Source of the DNA: Saccharothrix luteola
Lineage (GTDB): Bacteria > Actinomycetota > Actinomycetes > Mycobacteriales > Pseudonocardiaceae
Reading direction: 5' to 3'
DNA length: 64,000 bases
NCBI RefSeq assembly: GCF_020859565.1
Contig: NZ_JAJHUO010000022.1
Location: forward strand, 83,886-147,885
Shown: positions 34,227 to 42,759 of the stretch, piece by piece
Layout: every line of letters starts with the position of its first letter
Numbering within the stretch: the stretch's first letter is position 1
Notes under the pieces: generated by a model
Database searches by the model: none
Told to the model about the DNA's origin: nothing
Seen by the model: the letters and a program-made list of their open reading frames with translations, nothing else
Program-made: the position numbers and the translations under genes

Positions 34227-34552
34227 GTGCAGTACCTCGTCCTGATCTACAGCAACCCGGAGTCGCGCGCGATCCGGGACCGGATGGCCGACGTGACCGG
34301 ACCGCCGGCCTGGACGCCTACGCGGCGCCGGCCGACCCGGCGCACACCACGCGGGTGACCGTGCGCGACGGGCAGACCTTCACCACTGACGGGCCGTTCG
34401 CCGAGGCCAAGGAGCTGCTGTCCGGGATCTACCTGGTGGACGTGCCGACGCGGGAGCGGGCGGTGGAGATCGCGGCCCGCCTCCCGGACGCCGCCCTGGG
34501 CCTGGTGCAGGTGCGGCCGGTGCTGTCGTCGCCGGACGACTTCTTCCTGTGA
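34227..34552 (+). pseudogene. Decayed DGPF-domain gene (second ECF42 partner)
   Basis: The 5' part reads VQYLVLIYSNPESRAIRDRMADV from GTG 34227 after a GGAGG ribosome site, the normal DGPF N-terminus. After a short unrelated stretch the homologous frame changes (GLDAYAAPADPAHTTRV), with about 30 expected residues missing. The rest then runs intact from about 34355 (TVRDGQTFTTDGPFAEAKELLSGIYLVDV ... LVQVRPVLSSPDDFFL). The DGPF motif itself survives. Together with the gutted sigma gene that follows, this is the wreck of a second DGPF-ECF42 pair. Confidence 0.8.
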
Positions 34553-34740
34553 CCGCGATCGACCCGCTGCTGCGGGACCTCGCGCCGCGCGTGCCGGGCG
34601 CGGTCGTGCGCCACCGCGCGCACCTGCTGAAACCGGCGGGCGACCGCGACGCGGCCCGCGATCACCACGCCCGCGCCGCCCGCACCACGCTGAGCCTGCC
34701 CGAACGCCGCTACCTCGAAGAACGGGCCCGACAGCGGTAG
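34549..34740 (+). pseudogene. Internally deleted ECF42 sigma factor remnant
   Basis: A 63-codon frame overlapping the DGPF stop (GTGA). It begins like an ECF42 sigma factor (TAIDPLLRDLAPRVPGAVVRH) and after about 20 residues continues as the very C-terminus of one (AHLLKPAGDRDAARDHHARAARTTLSLPERRYLEERA, the final TPR-like helix). The roughly 330 residues between, including all of regions 2 and 4, are gone. The deletion left the frame open, so a small peptide could be made but not a sigma factor. Compare the intact 416-residue gene at 11623-12873. Confidence 0.78.
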
Positions 34741-34821
34741 CCGGCGTGCTGTTGCGCCAACGACAACCCGCCGTTCGGCGGCTGGCGCGGCGGCACCCCG
34801 GCCGATGAGCTGGACCACGCG

Positions 34822-35832
34822 ATGAGTCGGGGGACGACCCATCGAGGGGGAGTCGGTTTGTTCCTACCCGTGCCGGTGCCCGTGCTGCCGCCCAGCACCG
34901 CACTGGCCGAGCTGGCGACCGCGGGCGAGCACCACGCCTGGCTCGCGGGCACCACCGGCGTGTTCACCAGCCGCCCGTCGGCGCCGCTCGTGCTGAGCTG
35001 GACCGGCGAGACCTGGCGCGAGGAGCCGCTGCCCCGCCTGCCCGCCGCGGCGAGCCTGTCCGGGGTGTCCGCCACCGCGCCCGACGACGTCTGGGCGGTC
35101 GGCAACAGCGCCGGCCGCCCACTCGTGCTGCACTACGACGGCACCACCTGGCAGGTCGTCGGCACACCCCGCATCACCTGGGCCAAAGCCGTCACCGCCG
35201 TCCGCCACGACGACGTCCACGTCGTCGGCACCGGCCGCGACGCCCTGCACTACGACGGCACCGCCTGGCGGCTGCGCGCCGCCCTGTCCTCGGCCCGCGA
35301 AAGCCTCCAGACCATCACCGCCGCCGGACCACGCCACGTGTGGGCGGGCGGCGGCGGCCTCGCGGGCGCCGGACCCGCCACCTACTCCTACCCCGTCCTC
35401 GTCCGCTGGGACGGCGCCGCCTGGACCGAGGTCGCCGGACCGCGCACCGAACGCGGCCACGTCGCCCGCCTCGCCGCCACCGCGTCCGACGACGTGTGGC
35501 TCGGCCACGTCCGCGACACCGAAGGACTGCGCGTGCACCGGTGGGACGGCACGCAGTGGAACCCCGTCCCCGCACCCGAGGACACCGGCAGGCTCAGCGT
35601 GCACGGCGTCGCCGCCGGCTGGACCTGGGGCGTGCGCGCCACCCGCGGCACCTTCGAGACCCGACCCGCCTTCCACCGCTGGACCGGCGCCGGCTGGACC
35701 GCCGTGGCCCTGCCCGACGACCTCGCCCGCGCCTCCGCCTCCCACGTCGGCCTCGCCACCACCGGCGCCACCACCTGGGCCTACCTCAAAACAGCCGCAG
35801 GCGTGCACGTGCTGCGCCACACGCTCCCGTGA
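34822..35832 (+). CDS. Beta-propeller-like repeat protein of unknown function
   Basis: A 336-residue protein with at least six copies of a blade motif [HRS]-[YW]-[DT]-G-x-x-W: SWTGETW, HYDGTTW, HYDGTAW, RWDGAAW, RWDGTQW and RWTGAGW. Each comes after a VWA-type strand (DVWAVGNS, HVWAGGGG, DVWLGHVR, WTWGVRA). This is the pattern of a six- or seven-bladed beta-propeller. A short hydrophobic, Pro-rich N-terminus (GLFLPVPVPVLPPSTALAE) is not a convincing signal peptide, so location is unclear. Codons are strongly C-ending, as in the following genes. Its stop is 32 bases before the MBL hydrolase gene. No function is proposed. Confidence 0.72.
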   Translation: MSRGTTHRGGVGLFLPVPVPVLPPSTALAELATAGEHHAWLAGTTGVFTSRPSAPLVLSWTGETWREEPLPRLPAAASLSGVSATAPDDVWAVGNSAGRPLVLHYDGTTWQVVGTPRITWAKAVTAVRHDDVHVVGTGRDALHYDGTAWRLRAALSSARESLQTITAAGPRHVWAGGGGLAGAGPATYSYPVLVRWDGAAWTEVAGPRTERGHVARLAATASDDVWLGHVRDTEGLRVHRWDGTQWNPVPAPEDTGRLSVHGVAAGWTWGVRATRGTFETRPAFHRWTGAGWTAVALPDDLARASASHVGLATTGATTWAYLKTAAGVHVLRHTLP

Positions 35833-35863
35833 CCACCCACCACACCCTGGGTCACACTGTCGC

Positions 35864-36580
35864 GTGACCTTCCGCCTCACCGTCCTGGGCACCGCCACGC
35901 CCTACCCCCGCCCCGGCAACCCCTGCTCCGGCTACCTGCTGCGCACCGAGCACACCGCCGTGTGGGTCGACGCCGGCCCCGGCACCCTCGCCGAGCTGCA
36001 ACGCCACCACCGCCCCGACCTCCTCGACGCGGTCTGGATCTCCCACACCCACGCCGACCACGCCGCCGACCTGCTCCCCTACTACTACGCGCTGCTGTTC
36101 GCCGACCGACAACCGCACGCGCCCATCCCGCTCTACGGCCCACCCGGACTCGCCGACCGGCTCGAGACCTTCCTCGCCGGCGCCTCGCCCAACCCGGCCT
36201 CCGCCGCGTTCGACGTGCACGAACTCCACGACGGCCACCACGCCGAGATCGGCGACCTCACCCTCGCCACCCGCGCCGTCGACCACGGCCTGCCCGCCTT
36301 CGGCCTGCGCGCCACCCACGGCGACGCCACCTTCGCCTACTCCGGCGACACCGGCCCCTGCCAGGCCCTCGACGACCTCGCCGACGACGCCGACCTGTTC
36401 CTGTGCGAAGCCGACGGCGCCGGACCGCACCACTGCTCCCCCGAGGACGCCGCCGCGGCCGGCCGCCGCGCCCGACGCCTCCTGCTCACCCACGTCGGCC
36501 ACACCGTCGGCACCGTCCACGCCGCCGAACGCGCCCACGCCCCCGTCGCACGACCAGGTGAAACATTCACGATCAGGTGA
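35864..36580 (+). CDS. MBL fold metallo-hydrolase (RNase Z-like family)
   Basis: A 238-residue metallo-beta-lactamase-fold hydrolase. The metal motif HTHADH is at residues 61-66. Other signatures are LTVLGTATPYPRPGNPCSGYLL at the N-terminus, TRAVDHGLPAFGLR, FAYSGDTGPCQAL, and LLLTHVGH near the end. It resembles the RNase Z / YhfI-type branch rather than beta-lactamases. GTG start at 35864. The gene ends 18 bases before the convergent flippase gene. Its substrate is unknown; phosphodiester hydrolysis is plausible for this branch. Confidence 0.87.
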   Translation: MTFRLTVLGTATPYPRPGNPCSGYLLRTEHTAVWVDAGPGTLAELQRHHRPDLLDAVWISHTHADHAADLLPYYYALLFADRQPHAPIPLYGPPGLADRLETFLAGASPNPASAAFDVHELHDGHHAEIGDLTLATRAVDHGLPAFGLRATHGDATFAYSGDTGPCQALDDLADDADLFLCEADGAGPHHCSPEDAAAAGRRARRLLLTHVGHTVGTVHAAERAHAPVARPGETFTIR

Positions 36581-36598
36581 TCCCAGCCGGGTGAAGCC

Positions 36599-37885
36599 TC
36601 ACGCCTCCCGCACCACACCCACCCGCGCCAACCGACGCGCCAACGCCACCCCCATCCCCGCCGCCACCAGCAACGGACCCACCAACTGCGCCACCGTCGC
36701 CACCACCACCGGCGACCCCGGCAACACCAACACCACCAACAACACCACCGTGCCCACCACCCACGACCCGGTGATCGCCGACCGCGCACCCAACGCGATC
36801 AACGCCGGCTGCAACACCTGAGCCACCATCAACAAGAGCGTCCCCACCCCCAACGCACCCATCAACACCCACGACAACCCCGCCTCCGCCCCGAAGAACA
36901 CCCGCACCGCCCACGGACCCAACACCGCCGACCCCACCGCACCCACCACACCCACCACCAACACCCACACCGTGATCCGCCGCAACACCGCCCGCACCGC
37001 ACCCAGATCACCGCGCGTCGCCGCCTCCGTCAACCCCGGCAACAACAACGCCTGCACCGGCGAGAACACGAACAACGGCACCCTCACCAGGATGAACGCC
37101 GACGAGAACGCCAACGCCAACGCCGCGTCCTGCGGCAACCGCGCCGTCACCACGATCGGCGCCACGTTCGCCACCGCCTGCACCAACAACCCCGCCAACA
37201 CCAACAACGCCAAACCCTCCACCCGCGCCCCCGACCCCTCCGGAGCCACCACCCCACCCACCGCCGACGCCGACCGCGACCGCAACCACACCAACCCCGC
37301 CACCACACCCACGACCGTCCCCAACGCGAACGTCAACCCGAACACACCCGCACCCGCCACACCCACCGCCACCACCACGACCGCACCCGACAACCGGGCG
37401 AAACCCTCACCCGCCAAAGTCGCCGCATAACCCGAGAACCGCTGCATTCCACCCAACACACCACGCACCAGGTAAATAGCCGCCGAAGTCACCACCGCCA
37501 CCACCACCGCCACGAACAACGGCCACGACCCTTTCAACGACCGCTCCACCAACACCGGCGACACCACCACCAGCACCGCCACCACGCCCAACGTCAGCAC
37601 CACGCCCTCACGACCCACCCGACGCACCGCCCCACCAGGCCGTTCACCCCTCGCCAACGCCCGCGACGTCGCATGACTCGCCTGCTGCTCCAACGCCGAG
37701 AAGATTCCCGGACCCACGATGTTCGCCAACAGGTAGAACGCCGCCACCGCCGCCGCGTCCGACGCCGACAACGAATGACCCCCGATCGCCACGAACGCGT
37801 AACCCGACGCACCGAGAACCAACGTGCCCAACCCCACGACGACAGCAGGGCTCAACCGACGCGGGGGCATGATGTCTGCGCTCAC
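36599..37885 (-). CDS. Polysaccharide flippase-like membrane protein (MOP superfamily)
   Basis: A 428-residue polytopic protein with about 12 hydrophobic helices, for example VVVGLGTLVLGASGYAFVAI, GVVLTLGVVAVLVVVSPVLV and WPLFVAVVVAVVTSAAIYLV. The pattern, with a GERPGGAVRRVGREG cytoplasmic loop, fits Wzx/MATE-type lipid-linked oligosaccharide flippases. It faces a glycosyltransferase pair across a 155-base divergent promoter region, so it probably exports a product of those enzymes. Start: GTG 37885 or ATG 37870. The plus strand here is very C-rich although the gene is on the minus strand. Confidence 0.8.
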   Translation of the reverse strand: MSADIMPPRRLSPAVVVGLGTLVLGASGYAFVAIGGHSLSASDAAAVAAFYLLANIVGPGIFSALEQQASHATSRALARGERPGGAVRRVGREGVVLTLGVVAVLVVVSPVLVERSLKGSWPLFVAVVVAVVTSAAIYLVRGVLGGMQRFSGYAATLAGEGFARLSGAVVVVAVGVAGAGVFGLTFALGTVVGVVAGLVWLRSRSASAVGGVVAPEGSGARVEGLALLVLAGLLVQAVANVAPIVVTARLPQDAALALAFSSAFILVRVPLFVFSPVQALLLPGLTEAATRGDLGAVRAVLRRITVWVLVVGVVGAVGSAVLGPWAVRVFFGAEAGLSWVLMGALGVGTLLLMVAQVLQPALIALGARSAITGSWVVGTVVLLVVLVLPGSPVVVATVAQLVGPLLVAAGMGVALARRLARVGVVREA

Positions 37886-38040
37886 CGCCAACACAGTAGG
37901 CTGCCTCGTCGCCACCTCCTGACAGCCGGTATCCCCGGTGCTCGGGTGGAACCACGAGGGGCAGCGCGCAAGGGGAAGGGTCGTGGCAAGGGGATGGGCG
38001 TTCCGCACCGCAGCCTGATCGTCGGTCGTGCGAGGTGACC

Positions 38041-38949
38041 ATGAACGGCATCGACATCATGCTCCCCCACTACGGGGACATCTCGTACCTGAAGACCGCC
38101 GTGCGCAGCGTCATCGCCCAGGACGACGGCAACTGGCGCCTCACCGTCGTCGACGACAGCGTCACCGACAACGACCTCCCAGAGTGGTTCGACTCGCTGC
38201 GCGACGACCGCGTCCGCTACCAGCGCAACGACCACAACATCGGCATCAACGCCAACTTCCAGAAGTGCCTCGACCTCGCCGAACGCGACTTCCTCGTGGT
38301 CATGGGCTCCGACGACGCCATGCTGCCCAACTACGTCAGCACCATCCGCCGCACCACCCAGCGCTACCCCGACGCCGACGTCGTCCAAGCAGGCGTCGAA
38401 GTCATCGACAGCACCGGCCAGGTCGTCCGACCCCTCACCGACCGCGTCAAGCGCAACCTCTACGCCCCCGACACCACCACCCCCAAGGTCATGGGCGGCG
38501 AAGACCTCGTCGTCAGCCTCCTGCGCGGCAACTGGACCTACTTCCCCTCCCTGTGCTGGCGCCGCGAAGCCCTCAAAGACCTCAGCTTCCGCCCCGGCCT
38601 CAGCGTCGTCCTCGACCTCGCCCTCATGCTCGACCTCCTCGAACGCGGCGGACAACTCGTCGTCGTCCCCGACCTCTGCTTCCAGTACCGCCGCCACGAC
38701 GCCAGCGTGTCCTCCTCCCTGGCCTCCCTCGGCGGACGCTTCACCGAAGAACACGACTTCTTCCTCGACGTCGCCCGACACATGGACGACATCGGCTGGC
38801 ACCGCGCCGCCAAAGCCGCCCGCCTGCACCTCTCCTCCCGCCTCCACGCGCTGCTCATGCTCCCCGGAGCCGTCAGCTCCCGGCAGACCGCCAGCGCCAA
38901 ACTCCTCGTCCGCCACGCATTCGGAACCACCAAACCCGTGAGGAAGTGA
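38041..38949 (+). CDS. Glycosyltransferase family 2
   Basis: A 302-residue GT-A fold glycosyltransferase. The N-terminus IDIMLPHYGDISYLKTAVRSVIAQDDGNWRLTVVDDSVTDND is classic GT2, with the nucleotide-binding VVDDS. NIGINANFQKCLDLAERDFLVVMGSDDAMLPNYV contains the DxD-like SDD. FQYRRHDASVSSSL is the usual acceptor-side arginine region. GAGG directly precedes the ATG at 38041. Six bases separate it from the membrane arabinofuranosyltransferase gene, so the two form an operon for an envelope glycan. Confidence 0.88.
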   Translation: MNGIDIMLPHYGDISYLKTAVRSVIAQDDGNWRLTVVDDSVTDNDLPEWFDSLRDDRVRYQRNDHNIGINANFQKCLDLAERDFLVVMGSDDAMLPNYVSTIRRTTQRYPDADVVQAGVEVIDSTGQVVRPLTDRVKRNLYAPDTTTPKVMGGEDLVVSLLRGNWTYFPSLCWRREALKDLSFRPGLSVVLDLALMLDLLERGGQLVVVPDLCFQYRRHDASVSSSLASLGGRFTEEHDFFLDVARHMDDIGWHRAAKAARLHLSSRLHALLMLPGAVSSRQTASAKLLVRHAFGTTKPVRK

Positions 38950-38955
38950 TCGACG

Positions 38956-40629
38956 GTGCTGTCGACCGCGCCAGAACAACCGCCGCGGCCCAGCCCCGAG
39001 CACACCCCGCCGCCGCCCCACACCGCACAACCCCGCCGAGGATGGCTCTTCGCCACCGAAGCCGTCGTGTCCGTGGCCGCCGCCGCGCTGATGGTGCTCC
39101 TCGCCCGCGGCATCGAGGTCAACCCCCTCGACCGGATCGGCCAGATCAGCGGCCTCGCCGCACTCCAACTCCGGTTCGCCCTCATCGCCGTCGTGCTGCT
39201 GGCCCTCGCCGTCGTCACCGCACGCGTCCGCTGGGTCGCCCACGCGCCACTCGCCCGCAGGATCGCCGCCGCCGCCGCGGCCGGCCTCTACGGCGGACTC
39301 GTCGCCGGCGCCGTCCTCGTCGCCCTCCGCGGCGCCTCCTGGGGCCTCAACGCCAACGGCGGCGACTCCGGCGCCCTCACCCGCTGGGCCCAGACCCTCA
39401 TCGACACCGGCACCATGCAAGCCGACTACCCACCCGGCTGGGTCCACGCCCTCGCCTGGTACTCCCAACTCACCGACACCACACCCGGCTACAGCCTCAA
39501 AGTCCTCCAGATCGCCGGCACCGCCCTCTTCGGCCCCATCGCCTACCTGTCCTGGCGACTGCTGCTCCCACCCCTGTGGGCACTCGGCCTCGGCGTCATC
39601 CCCGCCATAGTCCTCATCGACCCGTACAAGCCCTACACCAACCTCATGCTCGTCGCGATGGTCCCGCTCCTGCTCGTCCTGCTGCGCAGGCTCCGCCGCG
39701 CCGGCGACACACCCTGGCGCGGCATCGTGCTGCACGGCATCGGCGTCGGCATCGCCCTCGGCCTGGTCTTCCTCATCTACTCCGGCTGGTTCGTCTGGTC
39801 CGCCCCCGGCGTGCTGATCGCAACCCTCGTGCTGTTCCCCTGGCGCACCGGCCCGCTCAAGGGCCTCGCCCTGATCGCGATCACCGCCGCCGTCTTCGTC
39901 GCCGTCTCCTCCCGCCACCTCTTCGGCCTGCTCACCGCCTCCGGCTCGGTCAAGGACCGCTACTTCTACTGGGACACCTGGACCGAACCCACCTACCTCG
40001 CCATGTGGCGCAGCGACCTGCCCGGCAACACCGGACCCTGGCCACCACCCGGCGAACTCGGCGGCGTCGGCCTGTTCACCATCCTCGCCCTCGTCGGCCT
40101 CGCCGCCGCCATCGCCGTGGCACGCAGCCGCACCGTCGTCATCGTCCTCACCTCGGTGTTCACCGGCGCCTGGCTGCTGCGCTTCTACTTCGGCTCCCAG
40201 ATGTACGCCGCCGACGCCGTGCAGCTGTGGCCGCGCAGCACCGCCGAACTGCTCTACTGCCTGCTCCTGCTCACCGGCTTCGCCGGCTACTACGCCGTGC
40301 GCCGCTTCGACGGCGTCGCCCGCGTCCGCGACGCGATCACCTCCCCGTCCACCGGCATCGGCGTGCTCGCCGCGCTGTTCCTGCTCATCGCCTCCGCCGG
40401 CTCCTCCACCGGCGACCGGTACATGCCGCGCACCGACAACTCGCTCGGCTACCTCGCCACCAGCGCGCACCTGATCAAGCAGCCCGACGGCAGCTGCTCG
40501 GCCTACGCGCACACCCTGGGCCGGGGCTGCTTCGAGTCGACCGACCCCCGGTTCGGCGAGACGCTGCTCGAACTGGCCGAACTCGGACCCAAGCGCGGCG
40601 AGCTGCCACACCCGCCCCCGGGCGGCTGA
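38956..40629 (+). CDS. AftA-like membrane arabinofuranosyltransferase (GT-C fold)
   Basis: A 557-residue membrane protein with about 11-13 helices and a soluble C-terminal tail. The first outside loop (NANGGDSGALTRWAQTLIDTG, then DYPPGWVHALAWYSQLTD) carries the acidic residues and the YPPGW motif of AftA, which primes arabinan on galactan using decaprenyl-phosphoryl arabinose. The C-terminus has paired cysteines (GSCSAYAHTLGRGCFES). It is shorter than mycobacterial AftA (643 aa, from memory). With the GT2 and flippase genes next to it, it may serve arabinogalactan or another arabinan-containing polymer. Followed directly by unusual G/C tracts. Confidence 0.78.
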   Translation: MLSTAPEQPPRPSPEHTPPPPHTAQPRRGWLFATEAVVSVAAAALMVLLARGIEVNPLDRIGQISGLAALQLRFALIAVVLLALAVVTARVRWVAHAPLARRIAAAAAAGLYGGLVAGAVLVALRGASWGLNANGGDSGALTRWAQTLIDTGTMQADYPPGWVHALAWYSQLTDTTPGYSLKVLQIAGTALFGPIAYLSWRLLLPPLWALGLGVIPAIVLIDPYKPYTNLMLVAMVPLLLVLLRRLRRAGDTPWRGIVLHGIGVGIALGLVFLIYSGWFVWSAPGVLIATLVLFPWRTGPLKGLALIAITAAVFVAVSSRHLFGLLTASGSVKDRYFYWDTWTEPTYLAMWRSDLPGNTGPWPPPGELGGVGLFTILALVGLAAAIAVARSRTVVIVLTSVFTGAWLLRFYFGSQMYAADAVQLWPRSTAELLYCLLLLTGFAGYYAVRRFDGVARVRDAITSPSTGIGVLAALFLLIASAGSSTGDRYMPRTDNSLGYLATSAHLIKQPDGSCSAYAHTLGRGCFESTDPRFGETLLELAELGPKRGELPHPPPGG

Positions 40630-40646
40630 TCACCGCACGTGACGGT

Positions 40647-40771
40647 GGGGGGGGGGGGGGGGGCCGCCCCCCCCCCCCCCCGCGGTGGGGGGCGGTGAGG
40701 GGGCGGCGGGGGGTGGCCCCGCCCCCCGCGGGTGGGGGGGGGGGGGGGGGCCACCCCCCCCCCCCCCCCCC
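40647..40771. repeat. Homopolymer G and C tracts with hairpin potential
   Basis: Non-coding stretch with G17 (40647-40663), C15 (40667-40681), G17 (40734-40750) and C18 (40754-40771), linked by G/C-only sequence such as CGCGGTGGGGGGCGGTGAGG. The outer ends (GACGGTGGG and CCCACCGCTGTC) are complementary, so the whole block can fold into one long stem. It begins 17 bases after the arabinofuranosyltransferase stop, where a terminator would be expected. Tract lengths are unlikely to be reliable. Confidence 0.7.
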
Positions 40772-40821
40772 ACCGCTGTCTCGGCCGAAGAGCGCCGGAC
40801 GTGCGGACGCCACCCGGCGGG

Positions 40822-41202
40822 GTGAAAATCAAGACCGTGCTGAAGCTGACCGCGACGGTGCTCGACGCACCCGACGCCCAAGCCCTCGCCCGCTTCTACC
40901 GCGACCTGCTCGGCTGGACCCTCGACGCGGACGAACCCGGTTGGGCCACCCTCCGCCCGCCCGACGGCGGCGCCGGGCTGTCGTTCCAGACCGAAACGCG
41001 CTACCGCCGCCCCACCTGGCCCGCGGCCGACGGCGACCAGCGGATGATGGCGCACCTGGACATCGAGGTGGACGACCTGGAGACCGCCGGCGCGCACGCG
41101 GTCGCGACAGGAGCCACGCTCGCCGAGCACCAACCGCAGGAGAACGTGCGCGTCTACCTCGACCCGGTGGGCCACCCGTTCTGCCTGTACGTGGACGCCT
41201 GA
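40822..41202 (+). CDS. VOC (glyoxalase/bleomycin resistance) superfamily protein
   Basis: A 126-residue protein with two beta-alpha-beta-beta-beta modules: LTATVLDAPDAQALARFYRDLLGWTLDADEPGWATLRPPDGGAGLSFQTE and MMAHLDIEVDDLETAGAHAVATGATLAEHQPQENVRVYLDPVGHPFCLYVD. This is the actinobacterial glyoxalase-like branch common next to regulators. No strict metal-ligand set can be assigned. GTG 40822 was chosen where the fold begins; GTG 40801 is also in frame. Convergent with the ArsR gene, seven bases away. Confidence 0.83.
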   Translation: MKIKTVLKLTATVLDAPDAQALARFYRDLLGWTLDADEPGWATLRPPDGGAGLSFQTETRYRRPTWPAADGDQRMMAHLDIEVDDLETAGAHAVATGATLAEHQPQENVRVYLDPVGHPFCLYVDA

Positions 41203-41209
41203 ACCCGGA

Positions 41210-41518
41210 TCACGGCGGCCCGATCGCCCGGGTGATCGAGTCCAGCACGCCGGGGAACCGGTGTTCCATCTCCGCGCGCCGCAGCTCGTGGGTGCGGTAA
41301 CTGCCCTGGGGCGTCACGCGCAGCACCCCGGCTTCGCGGAGCACCTTCAGGTGGTGCGACAGCGTCGACATGCTGACCGGCACGTCGAACTGGCCGCACA
41401 CGATCCCGCCCGATCGGGCCAGCTCGGCCACTATCCGCAGTCGGACCGGGTCCGCGAGCGCGCTGAGCACGGTCGCGAGACGCATGTCTTCCACGTCCGG
41501 GTGTTGTAGGGCGCGCAC
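41210..41518 (-). CDS. ArsR family transcriptional regulator
   Basis: A 102-residue winged-helix regulator (LATVLSALADPVRLRIVAELARSGGIVCGQFDVPVSMSTLSHHLKVLREAGVLRVTPQGSYRTHELR). The recognition helix is MSTLSHHLKVLREAGVL. The CxC metal site of ArsR/SmtB (ELCVCDL) is not present, so it probably does not sense metals. GTG start at 41518; TACTAT lies eight bases upstream, so a leaderless mRNA is possible. The divergent gap to the recombinase gene (41519-41604) is unusually AT-rich for this window. Confidence 0.85.
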   Translation of the reverse strand: MRALQHPDVEDMRLATVLSALADPVRLRIVAELARSGGIVCGQFDVPVSMSTLSHHLKVLREAGVLRVTPQGSYRTHELRRAEMEHRFPGVLDSITRAIGPP

Positions 41519-41604
41519 GGTTTCGCATAGTAGCGACCACGGTCAAGTGGTCTATTAATCCACACTGAAGATATTAAGGTTATCGACGGTGTTAGGGTGA
41601 TGGG

Positions 41605-42759
41605 GTGACCTTGCCGGAGCCGGTGCGCGCGGAACTCGACCGCGTGCGGCACGCGCCCCTGGTGGACTTCGCCGCGCTGGAGCAGGTCCGCCGCCGGTTC
41701 GACGAGGAGCAGGCCGAAGCGCTGTCGGGTTACCTGCGGGCCGCGCAGTCGACGAACACCCTGCGGGCCTACCGCTCCGACTGGGTGGGCTGGGCGGCGT
41801 GGTGCGAGGCCGAGGGGCGCGTGGCGCTGCCCGCGGACCCGGTGGACGTGGCGGTGTACCTGGCGGTGGCGGCGGACCTGGCGAAGGCCGACGGCTCCCC
41901 CGCGTTCGGTCCGTCCACATTGGAGCGCAAGGCGGCGGCGATCGCGGCGGTGCACGCGGCGGGCGGGCTGCCCTCGCCCACGCGGTCGGACGTGGTGCGG
42001 TTGACGCTGCGCGGCATCCGCCGCACTCGGCAGGCGCAGCCGCGGCGCAAGCGGCCGGTGCTGCTGGGCACGTTGGAGGCGTTGTTGGCGGAGCTGCCGC
42101 CGCCGGGCTGGCCGACGGGCGTGGCGCGGCGGCGTGACGCGCTGCTGCTGCTGGTGGGGTTCGCGGGCGCGTTGCGGCGCAGCGAGCTGGCGGCGTTGGC
42201 GTTGCAGGACGTCACGGTCGACGTGGACCCGCGCACGCACGAGCCGCTGCTGCTGGTCGAGCTGGGCGTGACGAAGACCGACCAGACCGGCGCGCAGCGC
42301 CAGCGCGTGGTGCTCCCCCGCGGCGCCCGCCGGCCGACGTGCCCGGTGTGCGCGTACGCGGACTGGGTGGACGTGCTGACGGCGCCGCAACCGCGGGCGG
42401 TGACGGAGGACGAGGGAGAGCCGTCGTCGACGCACCGCTGCCACTCCTACCGGCCCGGTCCGCTGCGGGGCCCGTTGTTCCCGTCGGTGAGCCGGCACGG
42501 GCGCCTGGGCGGCCGGTCGATGTCGGACCGGGCGGTGTCGGACGTGGTGAAGCGGTACGCGGAGCGGGCCGGGCTGGACCCGGCGCTGTTCGGCGGGCAC
42601 TCGTTGCGGGCGGGGTTCGCCACGCAGGCCGCGCTGGGCGGCGCGAGCGACCGGGAGATCATGCGGCAGGGCCGCTGGACCAACCCGCGCACGGTGCACC
42701 GCTACATCCGCACCGCGAATCCGTTGGAGGACAACGCGGTCACCCGCCTCGGACTGTGA
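41605..42759 (+). CDS. Tyrosine-family site-specific recombinase
   Basis: A 384-residue tyrosine recombinase. The SAM-like DNA-binding domain (residues about 35-125) contains NTLRAYRSDWVGWAAWCEAEG. The catalytic residues are Arg191 (GALRRSEL), Lys224 (GVTKTD), His332 and Arg335 (GHSLRAGFA), Trp358 and the nucleophile Tyr367 (TVHRYIR), so it should be active. A CPVC motif sits in an insertion before the HxxR box. No phage or plasmid genes, excisionase or tRNA flank it, so it is either a solitary domesticated recombinase or the last trace of an element. GTG start at 41605. Confidence 0.85.
   Translation: MTLPEPVRAELDRVRHAPLVDFAALEQVRRRFDEEQAEALSGYLRAAQSTNTLRAYRSDWVGWAAWCEAEGRVALPADPVDVAVYLAVAADLAKADGSPAFGPSTLERKAAAIAAVHAAGGLPSPTRSDVVRLTLRGIRRTRQAQPRRKRPVLLGTLEALLAELPPPGWPTGVARRRDALLLLVGFAGALRRSELAALALQDVTVDVDPRTHEPLLLVELGVTKTDQTGAQRQRVVLPRGARRPTCPVCAYADWVDVLTAPQPRAVTEDEGEPSSTHRCHSYRPGPLRGPLFPSVSRHGRLGGRSMSDRAVSDVVKRYAERAGLDPALFGGHSLRAGFATQAALGGASDREIMRQGRWTNPRTVHRYIRTANPLEDNAVTRLGL

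Noticed and set aside
40647..40771. G/C tracts as a phase-variation switch
   Set aside because: They lie outside both flanking coding frames, so slippage would not change a protein; an artefact or terminator is more likely.
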